Assembly: GCA_023079485.1 (NCBI GenBank)
Contig: CM041084.1
Span: 22,534,609-22,598,608 of the forward strand
DNA: 64,000 nt
Direction: 5' to 3'
Source: Archilochus colubris
Taxonomy: Eukaryota > Chordata > Aves > Apodiformes > Trochilidae
In this document: one piece after another, positions 48,301 through 61,839 of the stretch
Position numbering within the stretch: position 1 is the stretch's first letter
Layout of the letters: each line of letters begins with the position of its first letter
The notes under the pieces: generated by a model
The model's input: the letters and a program-made list of their open reading frames with translations, nothing else
Databases searched by the model: none
Told to the model about the DNA's origin: nothing
Program-made: the position numbers and the translations under genes

Positions 48301-49470
48301 GGAATACAATACAATATATGAAGAAACTCATCCTTCATTCATCTCAGACCTAAGCAATAATCTATAGCTTTAACAACTGTTACTAAATATGTGTACTTGT
48401 TATTTTCCACTGGAAAAAACCAAAAAAACCCAAAACAAAACAGCCCTCCCCTCTTTCTTCCTTCATACTGGAAGCTCATATTGATACATTTGCATAGAAT
48501 ATATGCCATTCATAATATATGTTACCAGGGACAGCAGAATATCAAATGCATGTTGAGATGTCAAAGATACAATGAAAAGATCTCGCATATAAAACTTTAA
48601 AACTTTGTCTTCTAAAGACATAAAGGTGAAAGAATAGCAGCAAAAACTTACAGCTATGCTAGTTTTTAGTGCTGTTACTGCCCCTATCTGTTCTCTAGGG
48701 GGTCTGTTAACATTCCCTGATGCAATCATGCAGTGGCAGCTCTCCAAAGATATTTTGTTTGGATATTTGTTGTCAGAAAGTATTAAAAGTCAGTGATTTT
48801 TTTCCCCATCAGTTTGAGGCATCCTAAGTAAAAATTAGGTTTCATATCACCAATGAGTGAGTCCTTAAATATTTGTAATTTGATCCCTGTGTCTGTCTAC
48901 TAATAGTTCTCTGGTGTTATGTGGAAATCATCAAGGTTTTTCTAGCTCATGCAGAAAGGTGTTGCTTTAGGTAAAAGTTTATTGAGTTACTGGGATATTT
49001 TAAACAAGCCTCGTTGTCTTTAACAGTCAATGAAATTAAATTAAACAAAATAGCTCAGTTCTACTCGCATCAAGATTCTGAAGATGCAATATGTGATGTC
49101 AAATTACTGAAAAACCTTGCTGCATTTTTGCACATTCTAATTTATTTCTAAATGCTCTATGAGTGGAAATTTTTAAATGGAAATAAAAATGACATAGTGG
49201 TGTACAGGATGTGTAAACACATACAACTTGGAAACATTTTTTTTTTAAAAATGCTTGCCACTAAAAATCCGTTTGCATCATCCAGCTTCCATCACAATGC
49301 ATTCAGCTGCTTTCCATCCAGAATTTTTACAGGCTTACTTACCTAAGTAGTTGGTGTAAGTAAAAACTGTATATACTTACTCAACATTGTGTTTGCTGTA
49401 AATATTAACTAATCTCTTTTAAATTACTGCTTTTGTGGGGAAGTTTCTGAACTGGCACTCTCTTTTGCAG
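45365..49470 (+). other. CDK14 last intron (4.1 kb)
   Basis: This GT-AG intron runs from GTGAGT at 45365 to CTCTTTTGCAG ending at 49470. It has a 20-T run at 45548-45567 and a repeat-free stretch near 47150-47340 that might be conserved (GCTGCATTAATCC, CATAAGGCGATATTCATTGG). I see no other gene or mobile element. Confidence 0.88.
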
Positions 49471-49586
49471 TGTCATCTATTTTTACTGTCCCGAATGTAA
49501 GGTTACAGCCAGAGACTGGAGAAAGCATGAGAGTCTTCGGAAAAAACAATAGTTATGGCAAAGGTGTATCGAACAGCAAACACTGA
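49471..49586 (+). CDS. CDK14: CDK14 terminal coding exon
   Basis: The exon encodes, from the split Met codon, MSSIFTVPNVRLQPETGESM then RVFGKNNSYGK and ends GVSNSKH with TGA at 49584-49586. This is the C-terminal tail beyond the kinase domain, rich in Ser/Asn. The acceptor CTCTTTTGCAG is near consensus. The tail is the best evidence for CDK14 over its paralogue CDK15. No lesion is seen. Confidence 0.97.
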
Positions 49587-50680
49587 AGAATACCCATGTT
49601 CACAGCTGAGAATGCAGGTAAGACATGATTAATGGAAGGTATATTTTTGCAAATAGTCTTTCATTCTTCTTAGAGAAACAAAGAGTAAAATTCAACTGCA
49701 TATTTCTTAAATTTCTCATGTTCAGGCAAATAACCTGTTTTTTCAGTATAGATGGTTGATATGTGTAAGTTCTTGGCCTCCTGGGCAGAATCAGGGTCAC
49801 TGACAGATTGAAAAGATGCAGAAGTTGGTAGCAACAGATTGTACTCTAGGTTGCCTTTAATTTGGACTGATATTTTTCCCCTGGTAAGATATGGAGAGAT
49901 GAAATACCTCATGCTAGTTCTGCTGTTAGACTTTGAGGCAAGGACAAGAAATTACTCATTTAGTAGGTTTGGTAGGCTTGGTAGCAGAAGGATGGTTTTG
50001 ATCGAGACAGAGGTGCTGTCGTGTTAATTTCATCTGTAACACTGGATCTACTAGAAGTGGTTTACTCTTGGGTGGCTTTCATTTAATTCCTCATCTTTTT
50101 AACCATAGTTACTCAGCAGTGAATTAGTGTGTTGAATGACTTCAGGTGTTCTAAGAGTAGAACAAACCTAGAAAAGGCAGGTGAGTAGTGAGTCTACTTA
50201 CCAAGTTACAGTAAGGGAATGGTGATTGTTAGATCATAGTGTTAATTCTCTTCTGCCCACTTGTATCACTGCAGTATTTGTTCACTTGACAGTCTCTTCT
50301 GGAAGGGCATTATTCCCTTACATAGTTGCTTTTCTTAGTATGCTTCTCTAAATTGTTTCATGCTCACAGTGTTTCACACAATACTTGAACAGCAAGTCTG
50401 CCTTTTTTTTTCCATAACATCTTATTATGGAAGGTTCTAGGAGCTGAGACAAATTCAGATGCTCCTTATGTACCCATTCAAATGTATAGTCTCATGTAAA
50501 TGTAGTTGATATTCTCATTAAGCCTATCTTTAAGCTGCATCTTCCTGTTACAACATTAGATATAACCTTCTCTAATGAGTTAAATAAGTTTTACTGTTGC
50601 ACATTTACATGCAAATTTTTTTAACCCTGTAATGTTATGGAGGCTGTTTGCCTGACAGGCATCAACTACTGAAAGACTGA

Positions 50681-50686
50681 AATAAA
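50681..50686 (+). other. Possible proximal poly(A) signal AATAAA
   Basis: A canonical hexamer lies about 1.1 kb after the CDK14 stop and is followed within 30 bp by a T/G-rich stretch (TTTTGGTCTTGAC). Confidence 0.4.
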
Positions 50687-51304
50687 TAGATTTTGGTCTT
50701 GACAACCTGTCCTAATTTTTCCACAAGCACTTTGCGAGAAAACCATTTAAGATTTTTCTGTACATCAGAAATGAAGCTGCCTCACAGCAGTCTGTTTACA
50801 TCTTTATTGACAAGCTAATCCCCTACTTTTTCTTGGGGCTGTGTCCCTGCAGACATCTCTTCAACCTTGTCTGTTCTAACGAGACATATCATCCATCTAA
50901 AGGAAATCTAGAATGTGCCCATCTGTGCTAAAGAACTTTTGTGTGAAAGCTTTCATACAAAGTCTCATGTACAGACTCTCCTTTCAAATGCAATTTTTCA
51001 TTTGTACACTATGCAATAGGAAGTTTATATTTGCACAAAAGAGAACCATTTGATCATTCTTAATGAATTTTTAAACCAATACAGATGACTTTTTAAAATT
51101 TTGTACTTACACAGAAAGAGAGAACCATGTGTACCTTTGTACATCACTCTATTGTTACGGCTGCTCAACCACAGCTTTCATACAGGATAACACCTTCCAT
51201 TGTGTAAGAACTGGAACAACTTGATAAATGCTGCGATGTATACGTTGTCAATTACAGTTTTGCAGCGTGACTTAGGATTTGGTTGAGTTAGGTGCTTACA
51301 GTGC

Positions 51305-51310
51305 AATAAA
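51305..51310 (+). other. Possible distal poly(A) signal AATAAA
   Basis: A canonical hexamer lies at the end of the low-repeat stretch after the stop codon and is followed by a G/T-rich segment (CTGGTTGTAGTATTTG), as expected for a cleavage site downstream element. Confidence 0.5.
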
Positions 51311-54300
51311 ATACCAGCTCCTGGTTGTAGTATTTGACTTCTGAGATCTGATGAGCAGGAGATTAAACTAGAAGAATATCCGTATAAAACAGAAGTCCTC
51401 TTACTTGTACAGTGTAGAGAGATGAGGATTAGTGAGATGTTACTGGAAAATCAGGAGAGGCAGAAAAAATACGGACATGGAACCTGGATGAGGAGTTGTT
51501 AGGATAGGTGGAAAACTGTAACGGTATGAGGCCACCAAGCAAGAAAAGTAAGAGTCAGTGTGGAGAGTAAAGGGACCTTGGAGAAAAAAGACTTCAGTTC
51601 TGATAATGAGACAAGGAACTCTAGTGATGGCCAAATTTGAACGAGTGGCTATGATTTTAAGTAGTAGAACAATGACAGGCAAGTAGCATATACATACAGT
51701 AAAATGCATGACTTCAAAGCTGAGTCAGCTACTCTAGCAGAAGATTAGAGTTACAGTAAGCAGGACAGTAGCATTAAGGAAGGGGTATTTATTACAAAAT
51801 ATTTGGTTAATGTCTCCATTCACAAGGCTTGGTGAAGCAAAATGAGGTGTGAAAACCAAACAGAAAGATGACAGTAACTTTCCGGGGTCATGAAGTTAAA
51901 GGTAAGTGAAGCCAGAATTAGAGGGATGGAATAAGCAGTACAAGCTATTTAAATTGCAGTGAGCACAATCAGATAACATCACAGCTAGTGAGGATAAAGG
52001 AAAGTTAGAAACTAGAAGGCAATAGATCATACTATGTAAAAAACAGACAAACATACATACAGCTTGTCTCCTGGACAAGGGAGGTACATACGTGGTTTAC
52101 CCATCTTCTTGAATTGACCTTATCCATATATAGAGGTGGTAAGGAAAGGCTGGAATTTTGAATTGTTGTAATATCCATCAGGAAGCTGTAAAAGAGAAAA
52201 AATTGTGTATAGTTTCTCTCTAAATCCTCTCATGGGTGTGGAGGGGAATGATTCTACTTTTTATATATTTTTATACATTTATACAATTTAAAGGAATTTA
52301 TTCGAAGACACACACAAGGAACTGTCTTCAACCACCTCTAGAACCTTGATGGTGTTGAAGGAAATTCTGGTCTTCTGTCTTGTGTCTGGTCCTTCTTTCT
52401 AAGTGTAACTAATTTGCTCTTCCTGGGTAGAATAGAAAATAAAATTGAGAGCACCATCAAAGAAGCTCTGCCAAATCTTGCTGTGACAATATAAGAAATT
52501 ATCACCTCCTGCTATTCTCTCCACTTGCTTACCAGATGTTAGTGCCCTGATTAATAGAGGACCCACTGAATGAAATCCACCTTTCTTTAGGGATTGGAAA
52601 CCTTGCCTGACAGTTGCTGGGACATGGGTAAACCATCATCAGCCAACTCTAGAAGCATCAATTTCTGGCAGATTGGTGGACAAGAGGAGCTGAAGGCTTT
52701 ATAAATGGCTCCATCATCATTTTTTAGAGCTTTGTTGCACTCAGAAATAGCTGCAAGGAGCAGCTGAAGAAATTGGTGCATCCCTGGGAATTTCTACTGT
52801 CTTTGAAATATTGTAGTGCTTTAGCTGCCTGTCTGCAGCAGAGCTGCTTACAAATCCCAAAAACTCCTTGAAATAGCAGTAACCTAGGACTTGTTTCTGA
52901 AAGCTTAGATAATCCCTGTCAGGCTCAGACTACTAATAGGGTCTTTGTGGACTACACTGTGTCATTGTCATGGGCTCCAAGAGAGAGACAACACATTATT
53001 TCAGTGCCCGTGGGGAAAGAGCTGACATTTGAACTTAGCAAGGTCAATGTTGAGACTGCTCTCTACTGGAGAAAATTAGCAAATATGTAGTAATCACCTC
53101 CGTTTCATACAGAAGAATCTGTCAGCAGTGAATTAGACAGGGCTTTTGGGGGAGAAAGGAAAAAATCTTTTAGCCTTATCTACGCATCTTTAAAGCTTTG
53201 TGATAAAGCAAAGTGTCTTTATTTGTGCCTGATGGTTTTCATGGATACTTTTTTTCTCCGTGGGCAGGAAGCATCTCAGTGGAAGCATTACCCATCTCTA
53301 CATATATTTTTGAGATGAATTGTATTCTGTGTTACAGAATATTCTTAATCACAGAATTACAGTTACCCATCTCTACAGGGTATTCACTCATTTCTACAGA
53401 TACTGTTTTATCAAGATAAGAATGGACCTTAAGAAACTCTAGAGTTGTGTTTTCCTTTGGCCAGTGGAATACATGGCTGGAGCTTGTTCATCTCTGGAGA
53501 AGGATGAGCCAAATTGTAATTGAAAAGACAAGGCATTACCTGATACCAGATAGCACATGATGTTTTCTCGTGGTGATTGATAATCCCTAGTTCCCATTGA
53601 TGGACCAGAGACAGAAGATGTGTTTCTGGCCTATTGTCTGCTTCATGGGGCCAGCAGGGACAGCTTCATTCAGGATGGTAACACCATATGCTTTTAAAGT
53701 ATTTAACCTGTATTACCATAATGAGATCCCCTGGCTTTCTAAAACTCTTTGACAATTCACTGGAGCAAAACAAAGAGTGGTCTTTATTTGTATTGCTTCA
53801 CCACACGCACATGCACCCGAGCAATCCTGAATTTCAGTTGCAGGATACTGAAATCTTTCTTCTGTGTCCATTTAAGCCAGGGACTGACACCAGCCCAGCC
53901 AATCAAAGGGACAATGATGTCATTCAGGTCAGCTCAGCTGTGTAACACAGAACAAAGCTGAAGAGATGGCATTTACCACTGTAATGGCACAAAATGCTAG
54001 TTTCTCATTTGGTTGCTGGATGTTTAGCAGCACAGAATCATTGTATAAAATTACCTTGTTCTCTCTGCTATCTAGAAAAGTGACTGTTGCTTCTTCCCTA
54101 TCCAAATAGTTGCATTTTTGTTTGTCATCTTCAGTTTTACATTTACAAATTGTGCAAGAATGCCTCTTCATGTGTGTGGGAACATAATTTTTGCCTGTTT
54201 TGCTGTGGTCAAGCTATAGAGAAGCTGAAGTGCAGCAGTGTAAGTGTCCAGCAGTGAGTACTGAAAAATCATTTCCTTTCACTACTTCCCTGCATTTACT

Positions 54301-57300
54301 TTGTCCCATATGTCCCAGCGTACTTCAGTTTTTCCTGAAAAACTGTGGAAAATAGTATATTGTGCTTCTAAGTTTTCATCTCATCATCTTCTGATGATAA
54401 AACTCTAGTACTTATAGTGGAGAAGGGCCTACATAAAAGAGAATTCTGAACTGAGTTACTGTATGTCAGCCAGATTTTGTCATCGTTCAATCAAAAGCTT
54501 AAAGTAGCCAGTAGTGCTTTATAGGTGTGAGATCCCAAAAATCAGTGTAAACCTGGTTTGGGAGAGAAAAGCAGCACTATAAAAGCACAACAGTTACTAC
54601 TTTCACTTTTTAAATAGATGGATTCAAATAGATGTGTACGAACAGACACTGTGCTGCTGCAGTTGAAAAGATGGAGGCCTAAGTGCTGAAGATGGGAGGT
54701 TTAAATTTCTCCTGCATCTTTTTGTGCCAGACAATGTCTATAACATGAATGTCGAGGGTCAGTTTAATTATTTAACTAATACTGGATTTGCATAAATTGG
54801 CTTACATGAAAAGACTAATAAGATGCAGTTGTAGTGGGCAGCTGAAGGCAATTTGGGTCTGAGTCCAGTAATGACAGTACTAAACAGAGTTGAAATTGTA
54901 ACATCAATTTTGTAAAACATTAAATTAGTATTCAGCTGTGAAAGATAACTGCAGAATCTGAGATGCTTTTTGGCTAATACTTTTAGTCCCATTACTTCAT
55001 ATGTTAACAACATAATGGTTTTATGTGACTGTTCCAGCTGTGCTTCACTTAATATCAAAGAATAAGATCACCACACTGATACAACTTGCCCTAAATTTAA
55101 CACACAAGGGAAAAACTCCAGGCATTGGGCCACATTTTCCTCTTGATATCCAAGAATTTATTCTTATTCCCCTTAGTCTAAAATAACAGCTATAGACTGA
55201 ATTTTGTCCTCTATTCAGCTGTAAAGAAAATGCCACAATATTCAGTAGACTCTATGCAGAGGGAGAAATGAACCAAACAAATAGCTGGCCAGTGCAAGGC
55301 TGTCCTCATATAAGCACTTAAATGACACGTGGGGATTGAGGATGGAGCAACTTTCCCTCCAGAAGTCCATGAGGTACCCCAAGATGCCACAGTAAAGGGA
55401 ACCTACCACCCAATCAAGGAGTTACTGGGACTTAAAAGTAAGTTAAATGCTGTTCTTGTGTCAGTACTATAATAGTTCACCTGGTCTATTGTCATATGAA
55501 ATAAGCTGTCCCTTAATTGCACTCATTGTAAGTGGTGGAATACACATTTTCCTGGTTTTCATGACAGAAATCCTTATTCACAGTGGGTAACCTAATGCTG
55601 ATACAAAAGGAAAGTGAATCTGTGAAGGACGCATCATGGTCTCACCAAGCCAGGTGATGCCTGTCTGATCTGTAGACCAAAAGACCTGCTTAGCATCTAT
55701 GCCTGGAAATAAGCAGATGGAACAGGATTTTCAAAATCATGAACAGAATTCTGGGAGGAGAGAGAGCCTAGGAGTTTCTTTAGGGATGATAGAAGAAGGA
55801 GGAAAGAAAGAAAGCAGGACAGAGAGACCACTTTATTACTACCTACTGTACTTGATAGGACAAGTATTTCAAACCTCCATAGCTAAGAGAGATCAGTCTC
55901 TTCAATATATTTCATATTGCTCTGTGTGAAATTAGTGGCTACATGCTTACTGGCATGACTTTTTTTTTAAGTTGCAATGTTTCATGGCTATGTCTACTGC
56001 AGAGCTGTCAGAATAAAAAGGAAGCATTGCTAGTATTATAGAAGAATTTTTGTCAAGGAATAATATTGTACTTTCCTGTATAATTTCATAGTCTGGAGTC
56101 TATTTTCTCTTCATTTCTAATGCATGAAAACTAGCCTTCAGCACTGTGAAGATTCTCTTCAAAATATTTTTTACTGTAGAGATTTTTAATTTAGCAGTCA
56201 CTTATTTTGTAGGACAGATATTAGTGATACTTGCATGAATGCATGTGGTCAGTTGCAACACTTTCTTTCCATTTGTTTTTTTTTGCTCTGCATTGTTTTA
56301 TTAATATTAGGATAGCAAGCACATCCCACTAGACAGTCTTTGTGGTCTGTTGATGCCTTTAAGAAGTGTCCAGTCATGAAAGGCTGTTTGAGTTGCAGTG
56401 GGCTGTTAGTCTGGGGTGACATTTGAATGCGGAGAGGACAATGTATAAATGACAATGACTGGGAGGGAGGCAGAAGCGGGTCTAAACTCCCTATTCTCCC
56501 ATGGACAGTCTCTTCTCCTTTAGGATTATTCCCTCACGTGACTCCTCAGTTTGGCTTTGTCTAAGAGGAAAAGTGGAACCACTGAAGGGGAGAAACTGAG
56601 GTTTGCAGACAAAGCAGAGGCTTCCGTTGCTGACACCAGAGAGACAGCAAGGCTCAGGAGAGGCATTGCTTCTCAGGCATCCTTTGCAGACTTCAGAATT
56701 AACAGAACATTTTACTTTCAGCCAAATCATAAACAAAAAACAAAACAAAGAAAAAAAAAACCCAACAAACAACCTAACACAAAATTTTAATGTTGTCATA
56801 TACCAGAATTGTTTCTGTGGAGAGTGAGCTTTGTGTCACTATTTTTGATTGTATTTTACATTGACTGATTCTCCATGAAACAAAGAAACTAAACCAACCA
56901 CTGCAAAATTGTCTCTGAAGGCAACACCCACTGAAGTAAATGTAGTACTCTTAGTTGTGGTAAGATCCATGCCTAGAAATGCAGCAATAGTTTGCAACTC
57001 AGTTAATAAAAATTCATCAGTTTATTCTGCCTCATATGCTGGGATGAATGTGGATGGGTTTCCCTCATGCTCCTATTATTGATTGCTATGAAGAGTCTGA
57101 GGAGGAAAATCAAAAAAAATCAGGAAAAAATCCTAAATTATCCAATCAAAATATATAATATAAGAGAGTAACATTCAAACATTGTCTTTGGTTATTTTAA
57201 TAAGTGGGAACAGTATTGGATGTTTCCATAATTTTGTGGTCTTGTTATAAATTGTAAATGTTGGTTTGGACTATGTATTTTGAATTAGTAATTATGGGTG

Positions 57301-57839
57301 ATCATACCCTGCCATTAGTACCCAACTACTAATTCTGTACAGTTATTTCTGTAACTAATTTTTAACATCAATATAAGGCCTGATTGTGCATTATATTTTC
57401 TGGCATGTAAATTGGAACAATAGAGCCACAGAATGTAAAATGATAAAAGCTTTTTTATGCAAGTTTTCTTCTTGAATTTTTCACTGTACAGTGGCTTTTA
57501 ATGCCTCTCTTGTTCAGTATATGCATTGCATGTGTATTAAAATCTATTTTGCTTACAGTCCACCTGCTAAGTTTGAGAACAAAACCAGTTATCTGAAAGC
57601 AAAGAAAACATACACAATTAAATCTGTTCTTGTGTTCTTGAAAGATTCAGCAGTAAGGAATCTGTCACATCACAAAAGGAACAAAATCAAAACAACTGAG
57701 TCATTATTATGACTCTGCTTGGTTTCACAAAATCACATCTAGACTATGTAGATTCTGTATGTGTGGTTTTATGTATCTGTGTGCAGAGAGTTGTAAATAC
57801 AGAGGTGTCAGTGTTGCCAGCATTTAAATTAGGTTAAAA

Positions 57840-58860
57840 ATGCTATTTATGGCTTGCATCAACAACAAAAAAATATTCATAATCATCCCTAGGTGAAGAC
57901 ACTCATTTAACGAGCTTACAGCTCCTAATTAATTCTGTAAAGAATACCATTTGGCAGAGGAGAATTATGGGGTTTGCATATTGATGGTGGCAGGGAAAAA
58001 TATATCTGTTTTCTATTTATATGGTAAAATTAACTTGTGTTCTTCAGAAAATGGCACATCTCAGAGGCATTGCTCTCAAAATGATCTCGGGGCGGAAAGA
58101 AATCAGTAATTACAGCAGCAGGCATTCAGTTCTGTCCTAATTTTCCCACCAGTTTTTCAATGTTTCAGCTGCCTCAGAGACTGGGAGTCCTCTCATTAGG
58201 TAGCTGCAGAGGCTGCCTGCTTGCCTACTCCATCACTCGCTTGCTGGCTTTCGCGTTTGCTCCCCCTCTCTTGCTCTCCCCTTTTCCTCCCCCCCTCCCT
58301 CCTGCCTTGGGAGTGACTGTGAAGATCATTTGCTGGCATGATTGGCAGGTTAGAGGATTCGATCAGATGAGTTCCTCTTAGTGCAGGTCAGAAAGGCTAG
58401 TTAGCAGGAGCTGTCGAAAAATGCCAGCAGCATTCGAAATGGGAAATGTCACGACTTCCAGGCAGGGGGTGCCACCTGGAACAGAAAGCCCCCAGCTCAT
58501 TAGCAAGTTACAGGATGCAAGCTTAACTGGAGGGAGCAGAGGAGGAAAGATAATACCCAATAGGGAAAATTATTGTGAAGTGGAATTGATTTCATGTATA
58601 ATTTGTTTATCACTAGAGGGGACAAATGCTGTCCTCCTGACATGTGCGGAGGAGTGTGGACTGTGAATGAAGCAACTTAGCATAATCTCCAGGTTGAGCT
58701 CTGGGTTTAAAGAATGCCAACTTCTTTCTTCCCAGCTGTGGAAATGATCAGGTCATGTTGTATTAATTAAACCTGACATACTCTCAAATGGTTTATCTGG
58801 GCAATTTTAGCAATTTAACAGAACCTGATAGATATGAGCAGCATTCATTATTAATGTGGG
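57840..58860. promoter_or_regulatory. Candidate conserved non-coding region downstream of CDK14
   Basis: The stretch combines TAATTAATTC and ATTAATTAAAC sites (near 57929 and 58762) with a GC-richer core at 58150-58560 and E-box-like words (GCAGCTGCC, CACCTGG). It is repeat-free and unlike the surrounding AT-rich DNA. In vertebrates the CDK14-FZD1 interval would be a reasonable place for distal enhancers. The call is inference, with no alignment available. Confidence 0.3.
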
Positions 58861-59162
58861 ACAGTGTTTTGTTTTCTGGATGCAGTGGGGCTGGGTGGGT
58901 TTTTTTTTCTTTCAAGCTGCTCGTGTAAAATGATGTTTCTGTTACAAGTTGAATTATAACAGAGTTCATTTTTAATGCTTAGTCAGACTGCACAAAATCA
59001 GAATGCAATTTCAGTTCCATGATATAATTTCCTTTCCAGGAAAAAAACCTACATACCCTTAGAAAGTATGGGTTAAAAAATAAATAAAGCATTTAGGTTT
59101 AATATAGAAAATCTAATCTTAAATGAAAACTACAGGGCCTGCTGCCTGTCATGTACTTTAAG

Positions 59163-59187
59163 AATGCTTATATACAGTATAAGCATT
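59163..59187. repeat. Short perfect inverted repeat
   Basis: AATGCTTATA and TATAAGCATT form a 10-bp perfect stem around a 5-nt loop. It is too short for a microRNA precursor and no function is apparent. Confidence 0.7.
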
Positions 59188-61395
59188 AAAAAATGCTTAG
59201 TCTTTTTCAAGACACTTTGTCATGGTAAAATTGCAGGCAAATTCTTCATCCCAGGCAGTTTGGCTTGCCCCTGGCAATCATTTGCTTCACTGGTCTCTAT
59301 TTTCATATAAAACGCATATTCCATCTCAGTAGAAAAGATCTGCATGGATTTTTTTTATTCCCTATTTTTTTTCAGAAATGTTAAGAAAATAAGATGGGAT
59401 CATGCTAACTATATCATGGTATCTTTGTGAGTCTTTGAGTCTATTTCTGCTCCTGCTGAAGACAGTGGGAGAATGACATAGACTTCAATGGGAGTAGGAC
59501 TGGCTCTCGTGATTATCAAAACCAATGTAGACAAAGCAATACCATCTCAGGCTGTGTAAATGAGATTTAAAGACTGCAAACTATTCCTGAAGAACTATTC
59601 TGCAAACTTGTATCTCCTCTTGTTAAGGAATTTTGCCTTTTATGTATTGAACACATACTTCTCTCAGAAGTTTGTAGCTCATGCTTGGCAGTCTCTTGGT
59701 TTAATGCTGAGGAATGTTTGCTTAGTTTTCAGATCCTTGATGATATTTTTGCAGCTTTCATTTTCTTCCATCCATCAAGGTTTTAAAGTTGGTAATGGAG
59801 TAGCCAAGGTTTGCTTTATTGAGTAACCACAAGCTGTTGAATTTCCCTTTATCCACTTAATGTGAATCAGAATCAGATTTTTTAAAAGGAATTTCTTAAT
59901 CAAAATATTTATACAGAGACTTACAAATGAGTGTATTCTGTTTTGTATTCCATATAGAAAGCTCTGCATTAACAGTCTGCTAGTCTGACAAAAAGAAGAG
60001 TTACTTAAGCGTTGTAGACACAGGCATTCTTTACCTCTCAGATAACTTTTCAGTGCAAAGTTCTTTCAGATAGGCACTGTGAATACTGTAATGAACACGT
60101 GGTCTGTGTTCATGAATGCATAGGCTTAGTCCTTTGCAAATTTCAATAAAGAGAGCAGAATATCAGAATGAAAATATTCCTTATGGAGATCTCATGGGAG
60201 AATTTTTCCACCTTGGGTAGCTCTCCAGATGCCCAACTACTATTTAAGTAAAAAATTGGAAATTAGCTTGAAAAGTTCAGAGATATTCATTACTCAATGT
60301 CTGCTCTGGTGTTTTGTTTGAGGAAGTGATATGTGTTGAAATTCTTGGAAGGGAGTTTGAAAATTAGACTTCTACTGGGAAAAGAGAGCAAGCTATCTGG
60401 GAAATCTCTTAGCCCATTAGCTCAATGGAGTAAAGGTGGAGTTCAGTAAGCACTGGACAGACCTCTTAGGCTTTAACCCCTTAGATACATCTGAGGGACC
60501 TATGGTGGCTATAGTGCCTGTCTGCATCTGGAAGCAGCTGCTTGGACATAAGCAGAAGGATATTTTGGCTAGGAAGTCAGGCAAGTGCAGATGAGCTTTC
60601 CTAGGACCACATGTGACACAGGTTAGTGATGTATGCGTGTCCTAGGCTCATGACCAAAGAAGTCACCACTCAGAAAAAAATATGTAACTAATGTTAGCTA
60701 CATATCTACATTTTCTAGCAAGTGAAAGAAGCATAGCCCAAAACAGAAAAAAGAATTCAACCATTTCTCCTCGTTATTTTTTTAAAACCAGATAACCTCT
60801 GGCTTGTCAAAACCAACTCAGTGTTTTCTTAGCTTCTAGGAACTTCATAATCCAAATATAACCAGGAAGGAATTAGTAAATGCCTTAATTATTAGAAGAT
60901 GCCCTCAAAGTTACTATTCTGCAGTCGTTCATCATTCATTCAAATCTTCACTTTTCTATCCTAAATTAATCCTGTTTTGTCTTTGACTCTCTAGGGAAGA
61001 CCAGGCAGAAGCAGTGAATGGGAGCATTTATCATCTGACTTGTACATCTTACATTTTCTCCCCCACATTTCTGAGAAATCATTGGAACTTTCTAGTGTAA
61101 ATTCTGTGAAGTTACTCATTTCTGTGAATAACTTATCAGCCAAGAGTCTCTAACATGAGATATTCTGTGTCAGTGACATTCTGTGAATATGTAGAGAATG
61201 TTGGAAAAATCCAGTGATGCCTGAGGTCATCCAAACAACACTATGTAACATGAGCAGCTGTTGATGAAATGTGGTTCAATCAGTTAAGATTTAATTTTTT
61301 TAAAATGTATTATTTTTCAGATTAGATAGGGTAGTATAAAACAATCCATACGCTGAACCTAGGATTGGGCCATGTAATTTTTTAGTGTGTGTCTA

Positions 61396-61617
61396 TAGTC
61401 CCTGACTTTGATATCATTCACTTTTAAATCTTTTCTATTTGTGTTGTTAATCATGGGCAGCAGTAAAATAATATCTCTCACTCCAAATTTTTTAAGACTT
61501 TGCCTCTCCACTTTTTTTTTTTCTTTTTTGAGAAGTCTTACCTCTACAATTAATATCCCACAAACTATTTATGTGTATTATTAAATTTTTAAGGAGGTAT
61601 GTTTAGATAGATGGAGG
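61396..61617 (+). repeat. 222-bp tandem duplication, copy 1
   Basis: The copy starts TAGTCCCTGACTTTGATATC and ends TTTAGATAGATGGAGG. The adjacent copy is nearly identical, differing at only about four or five positions. Confidence 0.97.
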
Positions 61618-61839
61618 TAGTCCCTGACTTTGATATCATTCACTTTTAAATCTTTTCTATTTGTGTTGTTAACCATGGGCAGCAGTAAAATAATCTCTCT
61701 CACTCCAAATTTTTTAAGACTTTGCCTCTCCACTTTTTTTTTTTCTTTTTTGAGAAGTCTTACCTCTACAATTAATATCCCACAAACTATTTATATGTAT
61801 TATTAAATTTTTAAGGAGGTGTGTTTAGATAGATGGAGG
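61618..61839 (+). repeat. 222-bp tandem duplication, copy 2
   Basis: This is a head-to-tail repeat of 61396-61617 with no spacer. Visible differences include AACCATGGG for AATCATGGG, AATCTCTCT for AATATCTCT and GGTGTG for GGTATG. The low divergence indicates a recent event. Confidence 0.97.

Larger units (their letters stand above)
1..51330 (+). other. CDK14: CDK14 gene, 3' portion (last four coding exons, introns and 3' UTR)
   Basis: The window holds the C-terminal third of the CDK14 kinase domain and the C-terminal tail. CDK14 (PFTAIRE-1) is a CMGC-family serine/threonine kinase activated by membrane-tethered cyclin Y. It is known to phosphorylate the Wnt co-receptor LRP6 around G2/M. The identification rests on four exons whose joined phases are consistent (64+49+140+116 nt = 123 codons including stop) and whose peptides match the CDK14 C-lobe from the VLGTPNEDTWPGV segment to the terminal NSKH. 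The N-lobe, the PFTAIRE helix and the activation loop lie upstream of the window. The related CDK15 is the main alternative, but the tail ending in SNSKH favours CDK14. The 3' limit given is approximate. Confidence 0.95.
49587..51330 (+). other. CDK14 3' UTR (extent approximate)
   Basis: Non-coding sequence follows the stop, with AATAAA hexamers at 50681-50686 and 51305-51310. The 50700-51320 stretch has few low-complexity runs and looks like conserved 3' UTR. Mammalian CDK14 has a long 3' UTR, so the true end could be the 51305 signal or a later one such as 52438-52443. Confidence 0.6.

Noticed and set aside
59163..59187. MicroRNA hairpin
   Set aside because: The perfect stem is only 10 bp, too short for a precursor, and the flanks do not extend the pairing.
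60410..60440. tRNA-like B-box wording (TTAGCTCAATGG)
   Set aside because: No cloverleaf can be built around it and the second box is missing. It is a chance match.
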